Shown in pieces: positions 18,751 to 27,707 of a DNA stretch of 62,497 nt. The stretch spans positions 1 to 62,497 of the forward strand of contig CAVPMW010000021.1 in assembly GCA_963706515.1 (NCBI GenBank), read 5' to 3'. Position 1 is the first letter of the stretch. Each line of letters opens with the position of its first letter. The position numbers and the translations under genes were made by a program. The notes under the pieces were generated by a model. The model was not told the origin of the DNA. It worked only from the letters and a program-made list of their open reading frames with translations, and searched no databases. The stretch comes from CAVPMW01 sp963706515 (GTDB lineage: Bacteria > Chloroflexota > Anaerolineae > Anaerolineales > UBA4823).

Positions 18751-18815
18751 AGCCTATCCTAAATTTTTATGATCTAACCCCTTGCAATATCTGACAATTC
18801 TGGTAGAATAATAAT

Positions 18816-18856
18816 TGACGAGCGCTTGGGTGCCCCCCTCACCCAGGCGCTCGTCA
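18816..18856. terminator. Strong hairpin downstream of the secreted protein
   Basis: Arms 18816-18832 (TGACGAGCGCTTGGGTG) and 18840-18856 pair over 17 bases with one G-T, around a C-rich loop. A TTGCAA (18782-18787) and TAGAAT (18804-18809) with 16-base spacing lie just upstream, so a short transcript could begin at the foot of the hairpin. As it stands a terminator or attenuator role is the simplest reading. Confidence 0.5.
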
Positions 18857-19002
18857 TTAATTTAGTTGCAAATCATTATTTCACCCTCCCCGCCAGCCGC
18901 CTCTATAGTAATCAGGTTTTTCTGATAAAACCAATCCAAACAGTAGTAATTTACGTATCTCCTGACAGGTGAACACCCCATTTTGATCAAAGGAGGTACG
19001 TG

Positions 19003-19497
19003 ATGAAAAAAGTCCGTTGGTTAATGCTGGCAGTTGTTGTAATCGTTTTGCTGGTCCTCACCGGCAGTGCTCTGGCGAACAGCAGCAATGTTTACCAGGC
19101 CGAGTTGAGAGGTATGGGGACCGGCAGCACGGCAATCGGTCAGGCGCTGTTCGTCTTCAGCAGCGATGGTCAAAGCCTGCGCTACAAAGTTGGCATCGTT
19201 GGATTGAACAACACAACTCAGGCGCACATCCATATCGCTGACGTGCCAGGCGGGAACGGCCCCGTCGCGGTCTGGTTGTACCCCGACAGCCCGCCTCCCA
19301 TCCTGATCCCTGGCATCTTCACCGGTCTGCTTGCCCGCCGGTCAGTCACTTCCGCCGATTTTGTCGGCCCGCTGGCTGGGCTGACGATGGACGACCTCAA
19401 ACAATTCATCCTGGAAGGTCGCGCCTACGTTAACGTTCACACCATTCAGTTCCCTGCCGGTGAAATTCGCGGGGATATCCACGCAGTAGAGAAATAA
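19003..19497 (+). CDS. Secreted CHRD-domain protein
   Basis: The product is 164 residues with a signal peptide (WLMLAVVVIVLLVLTGSALA). A single CHRD domain follows, with the typical marks YQAELRGMGTGSTAIGQALF, LRYKVGIVGLNNTTQAHIHI and the close GRAYVNVHTIQFPAGEIRGDI. CHRD domains are found in chordin and many bacterial secreted proteins; their biochemical role in bacteria is not established. The ATG at 19003 follows AAAGGAGGT at ideal spacing; the GTG at 19000 is in frame but less well placed. Confidence 0.88.
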   Translation: MKKVRWLMLAVVVIVLLVLTGSALANSSNVYQAELRGMGTGSTAIGQALFVFSSDGQSLRYKVGIVGLNNTTQAHIHIADVPGGNGPVAVWLYPDSPPPILIPGIFTGLLARRSVTSADFVGPLAGLTMDDLKQFILEGRAYVNVHTIQFPAGEIRGDIHAVEK

Positions 19498-19499
19498 GG

Positions 19500-19553
19500 T
19501 AGTGTTCCGTCAAACCTGTTTATTTATGAAATAACGTTAGAAACGGAACACTT
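19500..19553. repeat. Family C inverted repeat (copy C1)
   Basis: Ends AGTGTTCCGT (19501-19510) and ACGGAACACT (19543-19552) form a perfect inverted repeat around an AT-rich middle. A diverged copy lies at 21696-21748, with the same order of blocks (GTCAxACCTG, TTATT, GTxAGAAAC). Confidence 0.7.
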
Positions 19554-19556
19554 TAA

Positions 19557-19681
19557 GCTTTGTCCAGGCATTGGAGCTCAGACTTCAAATTCAACATTGA
19601 GCCTGGACAAAGCACTAGCAGCGAAGAAATCGCAAAAGGAGCAGTTGGTCTGCCGGGATGCCGCCAGCTGCTCCTTTTGCG
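19557..19681. terminator. Two hairpins at a convergent junction
   Basis: The first hairpin has arms GCTTTGTCCAGGC (19557-19569) and GCCTGGACAAAGC (19601-19613). The second has arms 19631-19648 (CGCAAAAGGAGCAGTTGG) and 19664-19681 with one G-T pair, an A-run at the 5' foot and a T-run at the 3' foot. They lie between the CHRD gene and nadD, which point at each other. GCCTGGACAAAG also occurs at 42628-42639. Confidence 0.65.
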
Positions 19682-19709
19682 TCCATGCTGTGGGTGAATT
19701 GATTTGTTT

Positions 19710-20306
19710 CTATTGATAAAGCCGGTTTTGCTCGATATAGCAAAATACTGGATCCGGCACGTAATAGCGGTAAGGCTGCCCTGCCGCAACTTTGCGGCGG
19801 ATCTCATGCGAGGCGATATCGATCAGCGGGGCGTTGATCCAGGTGACCTTGGCGGTCACGCCGGGCAGGCGCTTCTCCAGGTTCTTCAAAAGCGGTCGCT
19901 GGTACGGCCTGCGGAAGACCCCCAATCCCTGGCAAGCCGCCACGAATTCTGCAGGCTTGTGCCAGGTGGGCAGGTCGCGCAGGCTGTCGCCACCCATCAG
20001 GTAAACCAGCTCTGCCTCAGGGTGAGTGTCCGCCAGCAGTTTTACCGTTTCAAGTGCGTAATGGGGTAAAGGGCGGTCCAGGTCAACCCTGGATAGCTCG
20101 AAACACGGATTGTCACCAATTGCAGCCAGCACCATATCCACACGCACCGTCGCTGGGGTGATTGCCCACCAGTATTTGTGCGGTGGATTTGGGGTGAGCA
20201 CCCACAGTACTCGCTCCAAGCCCAACTGGTCGCACGCTTCGGCTGCCAGGATCAAGTGACCCAGGTGTGGCGGATCGAATGTGCCTCCAAAGACCCCCAG
20301 CCTCAC
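19710..20306 (-). CDS. nadD: Nicotinate-nucleotide adenylyltransferase
   Basis: This 198-residue cytosolic enzyme joins ATP and nicotinate mononucleotide to deamido-NAD in NAD synthesis. The nucleotidyltransferase signature GVFGGTFDPPHLGHLILA (with the T/H-x-G-H element) stands at the N-terminus. NPPHKYWWAIT follows, then LVYLMGGDSLRDLPTWHKP and a C-terminal DIASHEIRRKVAAGQPYRYYV with the ISST-x-R-like signature region. Length is normal. It begins 12 bases after the obgE stop; obgE-nadD pairs are common in bacteria and imply co-transcription. Confidence 0.93.
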   Translation of the reverse strand: MRLGVFGGTFDPPHLGHLILAAEACDQLGLERVLWVLTPNPPHKYWWAITPATVRVDMVLAAIGDNPCFELSRVDLDRPLPHYALETVKLLADTHPEAELVYLMGGDSLRDLPTWHKPAEFVAACQGLGVFRRPYQRPLLKNLEKRLPGVTAKVTWINAPLIDIASHEIRRKVAAGQPYRYYVPDPVFCYIEQNRLYQ

Positions 20307-20318
20307 CTCTCCCTCCGT

Positions 20319-21578
20319 TCAGTCATACCATTCCAGCTCGTACTCACCGATGTATACCGTGTCGCCTTCCTGGACGCCTGCTTTGCGCAGGGCGACATCC
20401 ACGCCTAATGCCTCCAGCACTCGCTGGAAGCGGCGGATCGACTGGAACTCATCCCAATAGGTCATTGCTGCGGCGCGTTCGATGGCTTTACTGGAAATCC
20501 GCCACCCGTCCGCCTCGCGCTGGATAGCGAACTCATTCGGGTCGCTTTCGGGACGGTATACCGGTAGCTCCACCGAGACTGTTACCTGCGGCGCCTGGGT
20601 GAGGAGCTGTGCCGCCTTCTGGAGCACAGGCAGTAAATCCAGCCGTCTTAATGCAGAGATTGCAAATACAGGATAGCCGCGCTTTTGCAAAGCGGACTTG
20701 ATCTCGGGCCAGCGCTCATTGACTTCCGGCAGGTCCATCTTATTGAGCGCGACCACCTGGGGCTTTTCACTGAGTTTGGGATCGAACAGCGCCAGCTCGG
20801 TATTGATTTGCGCAAAATCCAGCAGAGGATCTTCCGCCTGTCCGTCCAGCAGGTGGATGAGCACCCTGGTGCGCTGGATGTGCCGTAAAAACTCGTACCC
20901 GAGCCCGGCGCCCAGGTGAGCGCCTTCGATCAGCCCAGGGATGTCTGCCAGCACGAGACTGGTATCTCCGTCCAGGTCCGCCACACCCAGGTTAGGTTCC
21001 AGGGTCGTAAACGGATATGCAGCAATCTTCGGTTGGGCATTGGTTACTGCCGCCAGGAAGGTGCTCTTTCCGGCATTGGGCACACCGACGATGCCGATAT
21101 CCGCAATGAGCTTGAGCTCCAGCCGCAGCTCACGTTCTTGAGCCGGCTCGCCACGTTCTGCCAGGCGCGGCGCTTGCCTGACGGAGCTGGCAAAGCGGGC
21201 ATTCCCTCGCCCGCCGCGGCCTCCGCTTGCTACAACCAATCGCTGTCCGGTTTCGACCAGGTCTCCCAACAGCTCGCCGCTTTGCCGGTCGTAGACCAGC
21301 GTCCCGGGGGGCAGGCTCACCACCAGGTCAGCACCAGAATGCCCGGTCATATTCTGCCTGGCGCCTTTTGCGCCATCTTGCGCCTGGAAGCGAGCTTTCT
21401 GGCGGAAGTTGGAGAGTGTATTGAGCGTTGGGATGACCTCCAGGATCACATTCCCACCCTTGCCACCATCGCCGCCGTCGGGTCCCCCGCGCGGGACATA
21501 TTTCTCTCGCCGAAAATGCACTACGCCATCTCCGCCTTTGCCCGAGCGTACGAAGATCTCAACCTGGTCGATGAACAT
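20319..21578 (-). CDS. obgE: Obg family GTPase
   Basis: The product is a 419-residue GTPase involved in late 50S ribosome assembly and stress response. The N-terminal Gly-rich OBG fold (MFIDQVEIFVRSGKGGDG, PRGGPDGGDGGKGG) takes about 158 residues. The G domain has G1 GVPNAGKST, the G2 region (YPFTTLEPNLG), G3 DIPGL and G4 NKMD. A C-terminal OCT domain of about 65 residues follows (DGWRISSKAIERAAAMTYWD). I chose the ATG at 21576-21578 because family members begin at MFID; an upstream in-frame start would add 22 unrelated residues. Confidence 0.95.
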   Translation of the reverse strand: MFIDQVEIFVRSGKGGDGVVHFRREKYVPRGGPDGGDGGKGGNVILEVIPTLNTLSNFRQKARFQAQDGAKGARQNMTGHSGADLVVSLPPGTLVYDRQSGELLGDLVETGQRLVVASGGRGGRGNARFASSVRQAPRLAERGEPAQERELRLELKLIADIGIVGVPNAGKSTFLAAVTNAQPKIAAYPFTTLEPNLGVADLDGDTSLVLADIPGLIEGAHLGAGLGYEFLRHIQRTRVLIHLLDGQAEDPLLDFAQINTELALFDPKLSEKPQVVALNKMDLPEVNERWPEIKSALQKRGYPVFAISALRRLDLLPVLQKAAQLLTQAPQVTVSVELPVYRPESDPNEFAIQREADGWRISSKAIERAAAMTYWDEFQSIRRFQRVLEALGVDVALRKAGVQEGDTVYIGEYELEWYD

Positions 21579-21695
21579 AGCGAGAGGATTATACCATTGC
21601 AGTCCATTTGTACTCTCCTTGTGGGCGATTGCACAAATCGACATTTTGTGGTAAATTTATCCAGTATGGATTTTCGGCAGACCCAGCTGTATTTC

Positions 21696-21748
21696 TAGTG
21701 TCCGTCACACCTGATTATTAAGTTTAAATCGGTAAGAAACAGGACACC
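21696..21748. repeat. Family C inverted repeat (copy C2)
   Basis: The block TAGTGTCCGTCACACCTGAT to GTAAGAAACAGGACACC is a shorter, diverged copy of 19500-19553, with ends GTGTCC and GGACAC. It lies between divergent obgE and rex, within their upstream regions. Confidence 0.6.
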
Positions 21749-21805
21749 CATCACTGCCCCAAACCCCAGTGGGGAACTATACCGGGTAGGAGGTATTTCG
21801 ATCAA

Positions 21806-22423
21806 ATGGACGATAAATTTATCCCCGATATCGTAGTAGGTCGCTTGCCGCTGTACCTGCGCTCACTCCAGCAGATGGCGTTAGAGGGCAGGCAAGTAAC
21901 CTCGTCCCAGGAGCTCGGCGAGAGGTTGGGTATCTCCGCAGCCCAAATCCGCAAGGATTTATCCCAATTTGGCGAGTTTGGGAAACAGGGCACCGGCTAC
22001 GATATCCTCAACCTGATCGACCAGCTGCGCAAGATCCTAAAAATCGAGGCGGTTTGGGATGTTGTCGTAGTAGGCGCCGGAGATATCGGCAGCGCTGTGG
22101 CGAGTTACCAGGGTTTCAAGGATCGCGGGTTTCGGGTCACGATGGTCTTCGACAACGATCCGGGGGTCATCGGTTCCCAGGTTGGCGAATACATCGTCCA
22201 GGATATTGCCCAGCTGGATGTGCTGGTGCAGTCCTCCGGAGCGAAAATCGCCATGATCGCTGTCCCCGCAGCCAATGCCCAGTCGGTCGCGGATCAGCTG
22301 GTGAAAGCCGGGGTGAAAGCGATCCTCAATTACGCGCCGATCAGCCTGAGCGTCCCTGCGGAGGTGCGCCTGCAGCACATCGACCCCTCTACCCACTTGC
22401 AGCGCATGACTTACTACCTGTAA
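21806..22423 (+). CDS. rex: Redox-sensing transcriptional repressor Rex
   Basis: This 205-residue repressor senses the NADH/NAD ratio and controls fermentation and respiration genes. The N-terminal winged helix (about residues 1-75) has LPLYLRSLQQMALEGRQVTS and RLGISAAQIRKDLSQFGEFG, the recognition region of Rex. The Rossmann domain has VVVGAGDIGSAVASYQGF near residue 85, and the C-terminal swapped helix ends in PSTHLQRMTYYL. I saw no clear Rex operator (TTGTGA-type palindrome) near the genes here, so its targets probably lie elsewhere. AGGAGG-type sequence precedes the start (GTAGGAGGTATTTCGATCAA). Confidence 0.93.
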   Translation: MDDKFIPDIVVGRLPLYLRSLQQMALEGRQVTSSQELGERLGISAAQIRKDLSQFGEFGKQGTGYDILNLIDQLRKILKIEAVWDVVVVGAGDIGSAVASYQGFKDRGFRVTMVFDNDPGVIGSQVGEYIVQDIAQLDVLVQSSGAKIAMIAVPAANAQSVADQLVKAGVKAILNYAPISLSVPAEVRLQHIDPSTHLQRMTYYL

Positions 22424-22469
22424 GCATCTGCCCTTTCCCTGCCATCACCAGCGGCGGAAGGGAAAAATT

Positions 22470-22520
22470 CGGAAAAAAGGATGAATTGCGGGCGATGCCC
22501 GCAATTCATCCTTTTTTCCG
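22470..22520. terminator. Perfect 24-bp hairpin between convergent genes, variable-stem class
   Basis: Arms 22470-22493 and 22497-22520 pair without mismatch around GAT. The 5' foot is CGGAAAAAAGG and the 3' foot CCTTTTTTCCG, so it can end transcripts from rex and from the MFS gene. Confidence 0.8.
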
Positions 22521-22569
22521 ATAATAAACCCTCCCCCGATATTTGGGGGAAAGCCGGGTGGTAGGCGAT

Positions 22570-23868
22570 TCACGCCAGCTTGCGTAAGTTGCGGTCGCGC
22601 CAGAAGATCAGGCGTCCCAAGACCAGGGTCAGCAAAGCCGCCACCAGGATCGTCAGGCTAATCCCATACGACTCCGCCGCAGCCCCAATTAACAGATTCC
22701 CAAACGGTGCAATGCCGAAAAAAGTCAGGGTATACAATCCCATGACGCGCCCGCGCAGGTCGTCTTCTACCACGGTTTGGATCAGGGTGTTGATCAGGGT
22801 AAACTGCATCATGAAACCCACGCCTAAGAAGAAGGCGAGGACCAGGGCAGCATTCGGATAGGGCAGAAAGGCAAACAAGATCAAGAGCGGCGGAAATGCA
22901 AGGTTAGCGACGTTCAGCCACCTGCCACGCCGACCATTTACCCAGGGCTGAACGAGGACCAATGCGCCACAAACTGCCCCGATGCCGGATGCGGCAGTGA
23001 TCGCGCCGAACCAGGTCGGGCCAGAATTGAGTACTACACTGACGAAAGCCGGGAGGATGGTCGTATAGGAAATTCCAAAGAGGCTGAATACCAGTGCCAA
23101 AAGGATCAAGGAAAGGATATCCCTCTGGGAGCGCACGTAGCGCACGCCTGCGGAGAGCTGCTGCCAGGGGGTTTCAGTAAATGACTTCTTTTGGAGCGCC
23201 GGCAGTCGCATCAGGATGAGCGAGAGGATCACTGCCAGAAACGAAATACCGTTGATCGTAAAACACCACGCGGCGCCCAGCAGAGCCAGCAATATTCCAC
23301 CGATCGCCGGACCGATTGCTCGCGCGCTGTTAAACATCAGCGAGTTCAGCGCAATCGCATTCGGCATGTCTTTGCGTTCGACGATATCGACAATAAAAGC
23401 CATCCTGGCGGGAGCATCGAAGGCGTTGATAACTCCGGTCATAAATGAGAGAACGACAACCTGCCAGACCTGCACCACCCCGCTGAAAGTAAGCGCCGCC
23501 AGGGTAAAGGCGAGCAGCATCATCGCGGTTTGAGTCACGACCAACACATTGCGCCTGGAAACCCGGTCTACCACCACACCACCCCAGGCGGTAATCAGCA
23601 ACGCGGGGACCGCCGCGGCAAAGCTGACGATTCCCAGGTCGCGCTCGGAGTGGCTGATTTGATACACCAGCCAGCCCTGGGCGATGATCTGCATCCAGGT
23701 GCCGATATTCGAAATGAGCTGCCCGCCGAAATATAGCCGGTAATTGCGGTAGCGCAAAGCAGAAAATGAGGACGGCACGCGGGAGGTTTGACGACCCGGT
23801 GTAAGAGCCTGCTCTTCTGCTGCCGGTGGGATTACGTCTGGCTTGAGCGTGTGATTCATGCGGGTCAC
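22570..23868 (-). CDS. MFS transporter (MFS_3 / EntS-like exporter group)
   Basis: This 432-residue inner-membrane protein has about twelve helices. The N-terminal region SALRYRNYRLYFGGQLISNI, GTWMQIIAQGWLVYQIS and the loop WGGVVVDRVSRRNVLVVTQT are typical of the MFS_3 group, which holds multidrug and siderophore exporters. The substrate cannot be predicted. It is convergent with rex, and the export genes for an ABC system begin about 120 bases beyond its start on the same strand side. Confidence 0.88.
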   Translation of the reverse strand: MTRMNHTLKPDVIPPAAEEQALTPGRQTSRVPSSFSALRYRNYRLYFGGQLISNIGTWMQIIAQGWLVYQISHSERDLGIVSFAAAVPALLITAWGGVVVDRVSRRNVLVVTQTAMMLLAFTLAALTFSGVVQVWQVVVLSFMTGVINAFDAPARMAFIVDIVERKDMPNAIALNSLMFNSARAIGPAIGGILLALLGAAWCFTINGISFLAVILSLILMRLPALQKKSFTETPWQQLSAGVRYVRSQRDILSLILLALVFSLFGISYTTILPAFVSVVLNSGPTWFGAITAASGIGAVCGALVLVQPWVNGRRGRWLNVANLAFPPLLILFAFLPYPNAALVLAFFLGVGFMMQFTLINTLIQTVVEDDLRGRVMGLYTLTFFGIAPFGNLLIGAAAESYGISLTILVAALLTLVLGRLIFWRDRNLRKLA

Positions 23869-23989
23869 GTCATAAAAGCCGCGTCAGCAGCCGGGATGGG
23901 TACGATAATCGCATGCCTGCCCGGCTGCTGACGTGGAGGAATCTGTAATTAAGGTCGTATTTTACTGTAAAAATCGCCCCCTGCTTGGA

Positions 23990-25220
23990 TTAGTTTCCTT
24001 TCTCAAATGTTACCGAGGTGGTCATGCCCCAGCGCAGCTGCGGACCAGCATCGTTCAACAAGATATGGGCGGTATAGGTCACATCACCGCGTTTCTCTTC
24101 GAATGTATTGCTGATAGACTCGACTGTCCCGGTCAGTTTCTGGTCAGGCAGTGCATCGGGGGTGATCGCTGCGGATTGCCCGGGGGCAATGTTTACCACG
24201 TCGATTTCAGTCAGGTTGTCTGTATCCACGTACCACTTCGAAAGGTCCGCCAGATGGATGACCGGTGCACCCTGTGTTACCTGCTGCCCGTCGGTGAGAT
24301 CCAACTTCACAATGGTGCCGTCTATCGTGGCGACCAGGTCTAGGTCTTTCAAGGATTTCCTCAGCTGCGGTAATGGCTGCCTGCGCCGCGTCGATGCGCC
24401 CTTGGGCTGTCGAAATCTGACTGTCGAACAGCGCCAGCTTATCTGGGTCTGGGCCGGCAGTGAGCTTATCGAAATCTTTCTGCGCCTGAGCCAGGCGTTC
24501 CTGGGCGATCTGGAACTCGGCATCGGTCTGGCTGCGATAGAAGTCGCTTGCCCCGCTTTGCAGGTTGTTCAACCGCCGTACGGCGTCGTCATAATTTCTT
24601 TGCGCCAATGCCAATCTTTGCAAATATACTGCCCGCTGCAGGTTATCGGCATGTTTGTTGTCATAAGGCTCAAAATCGTCCTTGGCTTTATCCAATTTAT
24701 CGGCGAGCAGGGTAACGCTGGCTTGCGCGTCCTGGATATCGGTATCACGCGCCGGGTGCGACACGCTGTAGGTTTTCTTGGTAGCATCATCCAGGGCTTT
24801 TTTAGCCTTGGTAAGCTCATCCAGGGCAGCCGTTCTATCTTGCGGCAGAGTATCGAACAGTTCCTGGCGACCCTGCTGGGCTGTCAGCAGGTCTTGCTGG
24901 GCAGAGAGCAGCTGGAGCTTTGCGCTGGACAGGGTTGATTTGAGCTGAGCCCGGTTTCCCAGGCTGGCCAGAACGTCTCCCGTTTTGACGACATCGCCCT
25001 CTTTTACGCGGATATCGGTTACTTCACCGCCGGTATTGAAGGAAAGCTGCACGTCATCGGCAGGCACTACCCGCCCGTCCACCACGATCTGGTTCGGGGA
25101 GACCACCGGCGGAATATCCGTTGGCTGCGCCTGTCCGCCAGACGGCGAGGCGCTCTGGCAGGCAGCCAATAATATACTGAGGACCAGCAAGGCGATCAAA
25201 GGAAGGCGATATTTTCTCAT
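23990..25220 (-). CDS. HlyD/MFP-type efflux adaptor lipoprotein, one frameshift
   Basis: This is a membrane-fusion-type adaptor that probably works with the ABC permease and ATPase encoded upstream on the same strand. The N-terminus is a lipoprotein signal (LLVLSILLAACQ). The biotinyl-lipoyl half DIRVKEGDVVKTGDVLASLG stands near residue 75. A long helical hairpin (about residues 95-290, LQLLSAQQDLLTAQQGRQEL and repeats) follows. After one extra A near 24350 the frame continues DLDLVATIDGTIVKLDLTDG (second lipoyl half) and a beta-barrel region ending SVTFEKGN. The ATG at 25220 has GGAG upstream. In a single-membrane cell such adaptors extend from the outer face of the membrane. Confidence 0.82.
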
Positions 25221-25310
25221 GCTCCACACTCCATTCAGTCCAAATTAAGTTTGCAGATTGGTTCTTTTTTTATGTTTTATTCAAGCAATCTGGTTTTCAA
25301 TCGTTTGCAG

Positions 25311-27707
25311 CTATTCGTACGCCAGAACTTCACGCACCGTCATGTGCGCCGCCGAGCGTGCCGGGAGTAGGCTGGCGACCGTCGAGATAACCAGAGTGAT
25401 AGCCAGCCAGATCAGGAAGCCGTCCCAGGAAAAGACGAATTTTAAAGGTGATTTCAAAAACGCTACCCCCGCGGCGTTATCCAGAAGAAAACTGATTGGG
25501 AACGCCAGCAATGCCCCGCACAGCCACGAGATCACCCCGATCACGATGCCTTCCACCAGGACGATCTGGTAAATCGCGCCGTTCGATGCCCCAATCGCCC
25601 GGACGACGCCGATCTCACGGGTGCGCTCGATCACGTTCATGCTCATCGTGCTCATCATGCCCAAACCGCCCACCAGACCGACGAAGCTTGCCATGATCAG
25701 CATGAAGATGATCAGGATATTTAATGAGCTAATATTGGATTGGATAAGCTCAGCGCCGTATGCAGCATTCCCAACCTGGATTCCGTTTTCCTTGAATACC
25801 TGTTGGAGCTGGTTGCCAATCCGTTTCTGGGTATCCAGATCGTGCTGGTCGGTAACCGCCCGGATCGAGTAGATCTGCCCGGTCAAACCCATCAACTTGG
25901 AGACGTAATCGCTATTCGCATAAACGATTGGGGGGATTACATTTCCCGCCATGCGGTACGTGCCGACGATTTTCCACTCTGAATCTTTATCGTTTAGAGT
26001 GAGTTTGACAGTATCCCCAACTTTCAACTCCGGGCGGACAGCCAGCAGGTGGTTGCCAATGACAATCGCATTCTCATCCTGCGGCACCAGCCAGCGCCCG
26101 GAGGTCAGCACCGGCTTGATCAAGGTAGAGTTATTGGGCGGGGCGACAATTTGCACCTGGGTGGAAGTCTTTTCGTCTTTGGTCAAGACATCGCCGAGCA
26201 CCTCCTGCCAGCCCTCGATGAGCACCACACCGGGCACTGATTTCGCCAGCGGCTCGATCTTATCCAGGCGGTAGGTTTGCCCGAATCCCATATTGACGTC
26301 CGCCAGGATATATCCGAACGTCTCGTAGATCGCCGCGTCGAAGGCAGCCTTCAAATTGAAGCAGGCAATAAATATCGCCCCGGCAAGGATCAGCGTCGTA
26401 AGGGTTAATATCAAGCGACCTTTTCTCCGGAATGTATTGCGCAGCGAGAGCAGCACCGGGCGCGGCAGAAAATGGACCTTTTCCACCAGCCGGTCGATAA
26501 TTCCTCTACCAAAATGTCCTGTGCCCAACCCATAGCTGCTGATCGCTTCGCGGATCGTAATGCGTGTGCCGCGCAAAACCGGAATGAAGGCGGCTCCCAC
26601 CGGGATCACCAGGGCAACGATGATCATCCGGATCAGTGCAGAGGTGGGGAGCCGAAAATTTGCGAGGTTGAAGTTCAAATACTGCGCAATGCCGCGCACG
26701 TTAACCAGCGCAGCGGCAGTCGAAACCGGTATGGCAAGGGTCAGGGCGCATAGACCGAAGATCAGCACCAGTCCTAAGTACATTGCCACGAGCTGCATGC
26801 GCCTGGCTCCGACTGCTTTCATCACCCCGATCTGGCGTATTTGCTGACCCAGCAGCGAATAAATGATATTTATGACGAGGAAGGCGCCCAGGATCACAAC
26901 CAGGATGCCTAAGATGCTCATAATCGCACTCAGCGATTGGGTAATATCCGAGGCATAATGCCTGCCGGGTGAAAAAACCAGGGTGAAATATACCTGGCGC
27001 CCAGAATCCTGGATCTTTTTGGCTACATCGGCTGCCACTGCCTGGACGTGCGCTTCATTCCGCTTATCGGTGAGCACGGTCAGGTAGACCTGGTTCATCT
27101 GGTCTGGTCCTTCCAGCCAGGTCAACGTTGCCGGGTTCACAATTCCGGTAATCTGGTTCGTGAAGATGTACGGCGGCGCGTTGACGTCATGGAAGAAACC
27201 GACTAATTTCAGCGTGCGCATCCGTTCGCTGCCCAGCTGGACCTGGAGCAGATCTCCCACTTTCAAGCCTAAGGCAGCCTGGGAGCTGCGCTCGACCAGC
27301 ACATCATGGTCATTCAGCACCGGCAGGTTGGCGCTGCCGACAGGCTGAACCAGATCCACCTTCATCTTCTTTGGATCGTCGATTCCAGTAACCTGGAAGG
27401 ACTTTTTTTCCTGAGGGCTTTGCAGGTAGGTAACCGTGGTACCCGCCCGTCCATCGACTGTACCCACTCCCGGGACTTTCGCCAGCGAATCCAGTAAATC
27501 GCTGTCGAACGGGTCGGTATAAATAATCGCGGCGTGCGGGTTGCTGGACTGGTAATCCTTATCCATATCATTGACAAGGATATCGAAGGTAGTTGCATGC
27601 CAGCCGACCGCAACTACGCCTGCCCAGATTGTAAATACCACGAGCAAAGTGCGGAATTTATTCGAGGTCAGATCTTTCAGGATCTTCTTCCAGCGAGGGG
27701 AAGTCAT
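25311..27707 (-). CDS. MacB/FtsX-type ABC transporter permease, duplicated FtsX domains
   Basis: This 798-residue permease has two FtsX modules, each with an extracytoplasmic MacB-like domain. The first begins LTSNKFRTLLVVFTIWAGVV. The first triple-helix block is near residues 265-390 (ILGILVVILGAFLVINIIYS, QIRQIGVMKAVGARRMQLV). The second half starts near residue 430 (LRNTFRRKGRLILTLTTLIL) and ends with IILMIMAS-type helices and RTREIGVVRAIGASNGAIYQ. The two R/E-IG-V-x-[KR]-A-[IV]-GA signatures are diagnostic. It overlaps the ATPase gene by four bases. Together with the adaptor it should export or mechanically transmit to an unknown substrate. Confidence 0.9.
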   Translation of the reverse strand: MTSPRWKKILKDLTSNKFRTLLVVFTIWAGVVAVGWHATTFDILVNDMDKDYQSSNPHAAIIYTDPFDSDLLDSLAKVPGVGTVDGRAGTTVTYLQSPQEKKSFQVTGIDDPKKMKVDLVQPVGSANLPVLNDHDVLVERSSQAALGLKVGDLLQVQLGSERMRTLKLVGFFHDVNAPPYIFTNQITGIVNPATLTWLEGPDQMNQVYLTVLTDKRNEAHVQAVAADVAKKIQDSGRQVYFTLVFSPGRHYASDITQSLSAIMSILGILVVILGAFLVINIIYSLLGQQIRQIGVMKAVGARRMQLVAMYLGLVLIFGLCALTLAIPVSTAAALVNVRGIAQYLNFNLANFRLPTSALIRMIIVALVIPVGAAFIPVLRGTRITIREAISSYGLGTGHFGRGIIDRLVEKVHFLPRPVLLSLRNTFRRKGRLILTLTTLILAGAIFIACFNLKAAFDAAIYETFGYILADVNMGFGQTYRLDKIEPLAKSVPGVVLIEGWQEVLGDVLTKDEKTSTQVQIVAPPNNSTLIKPVLTSGRWLVPQDENAIVIGNHLLAVRPELKVGDTVKLTLNDKDSEWKIVGTYRMAGNVIPPIVYANSDYVSKLMGLTGQIYSIRAVTDQHDLDTQKRIGNQLQQVFKENGIQVGNAAYGAELIQSNISSLNILIIFMLIMASFVGLVGGLGMMSTMSMNVIERTREIGVVRAIGASNGAIYQIVLVEGIVIGVISWLCGALLAFPISFLLDNAAGVAFLKSPLKFVFSWDGFLIWLAITLVISTVASLLPARSAAHMTVREVLAYE

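Noticed and set aside
20916..21698. 260-residue plus-strand ORF opposite obgE
   Set aside because: It mirrors obgE, which is complete and matches its family along its length.
21750..21805. Rex operator upstream of rex
   Set aside because: I looked for a TTGTGA-type palindrome and found none convincing; only the family C repeat is present.
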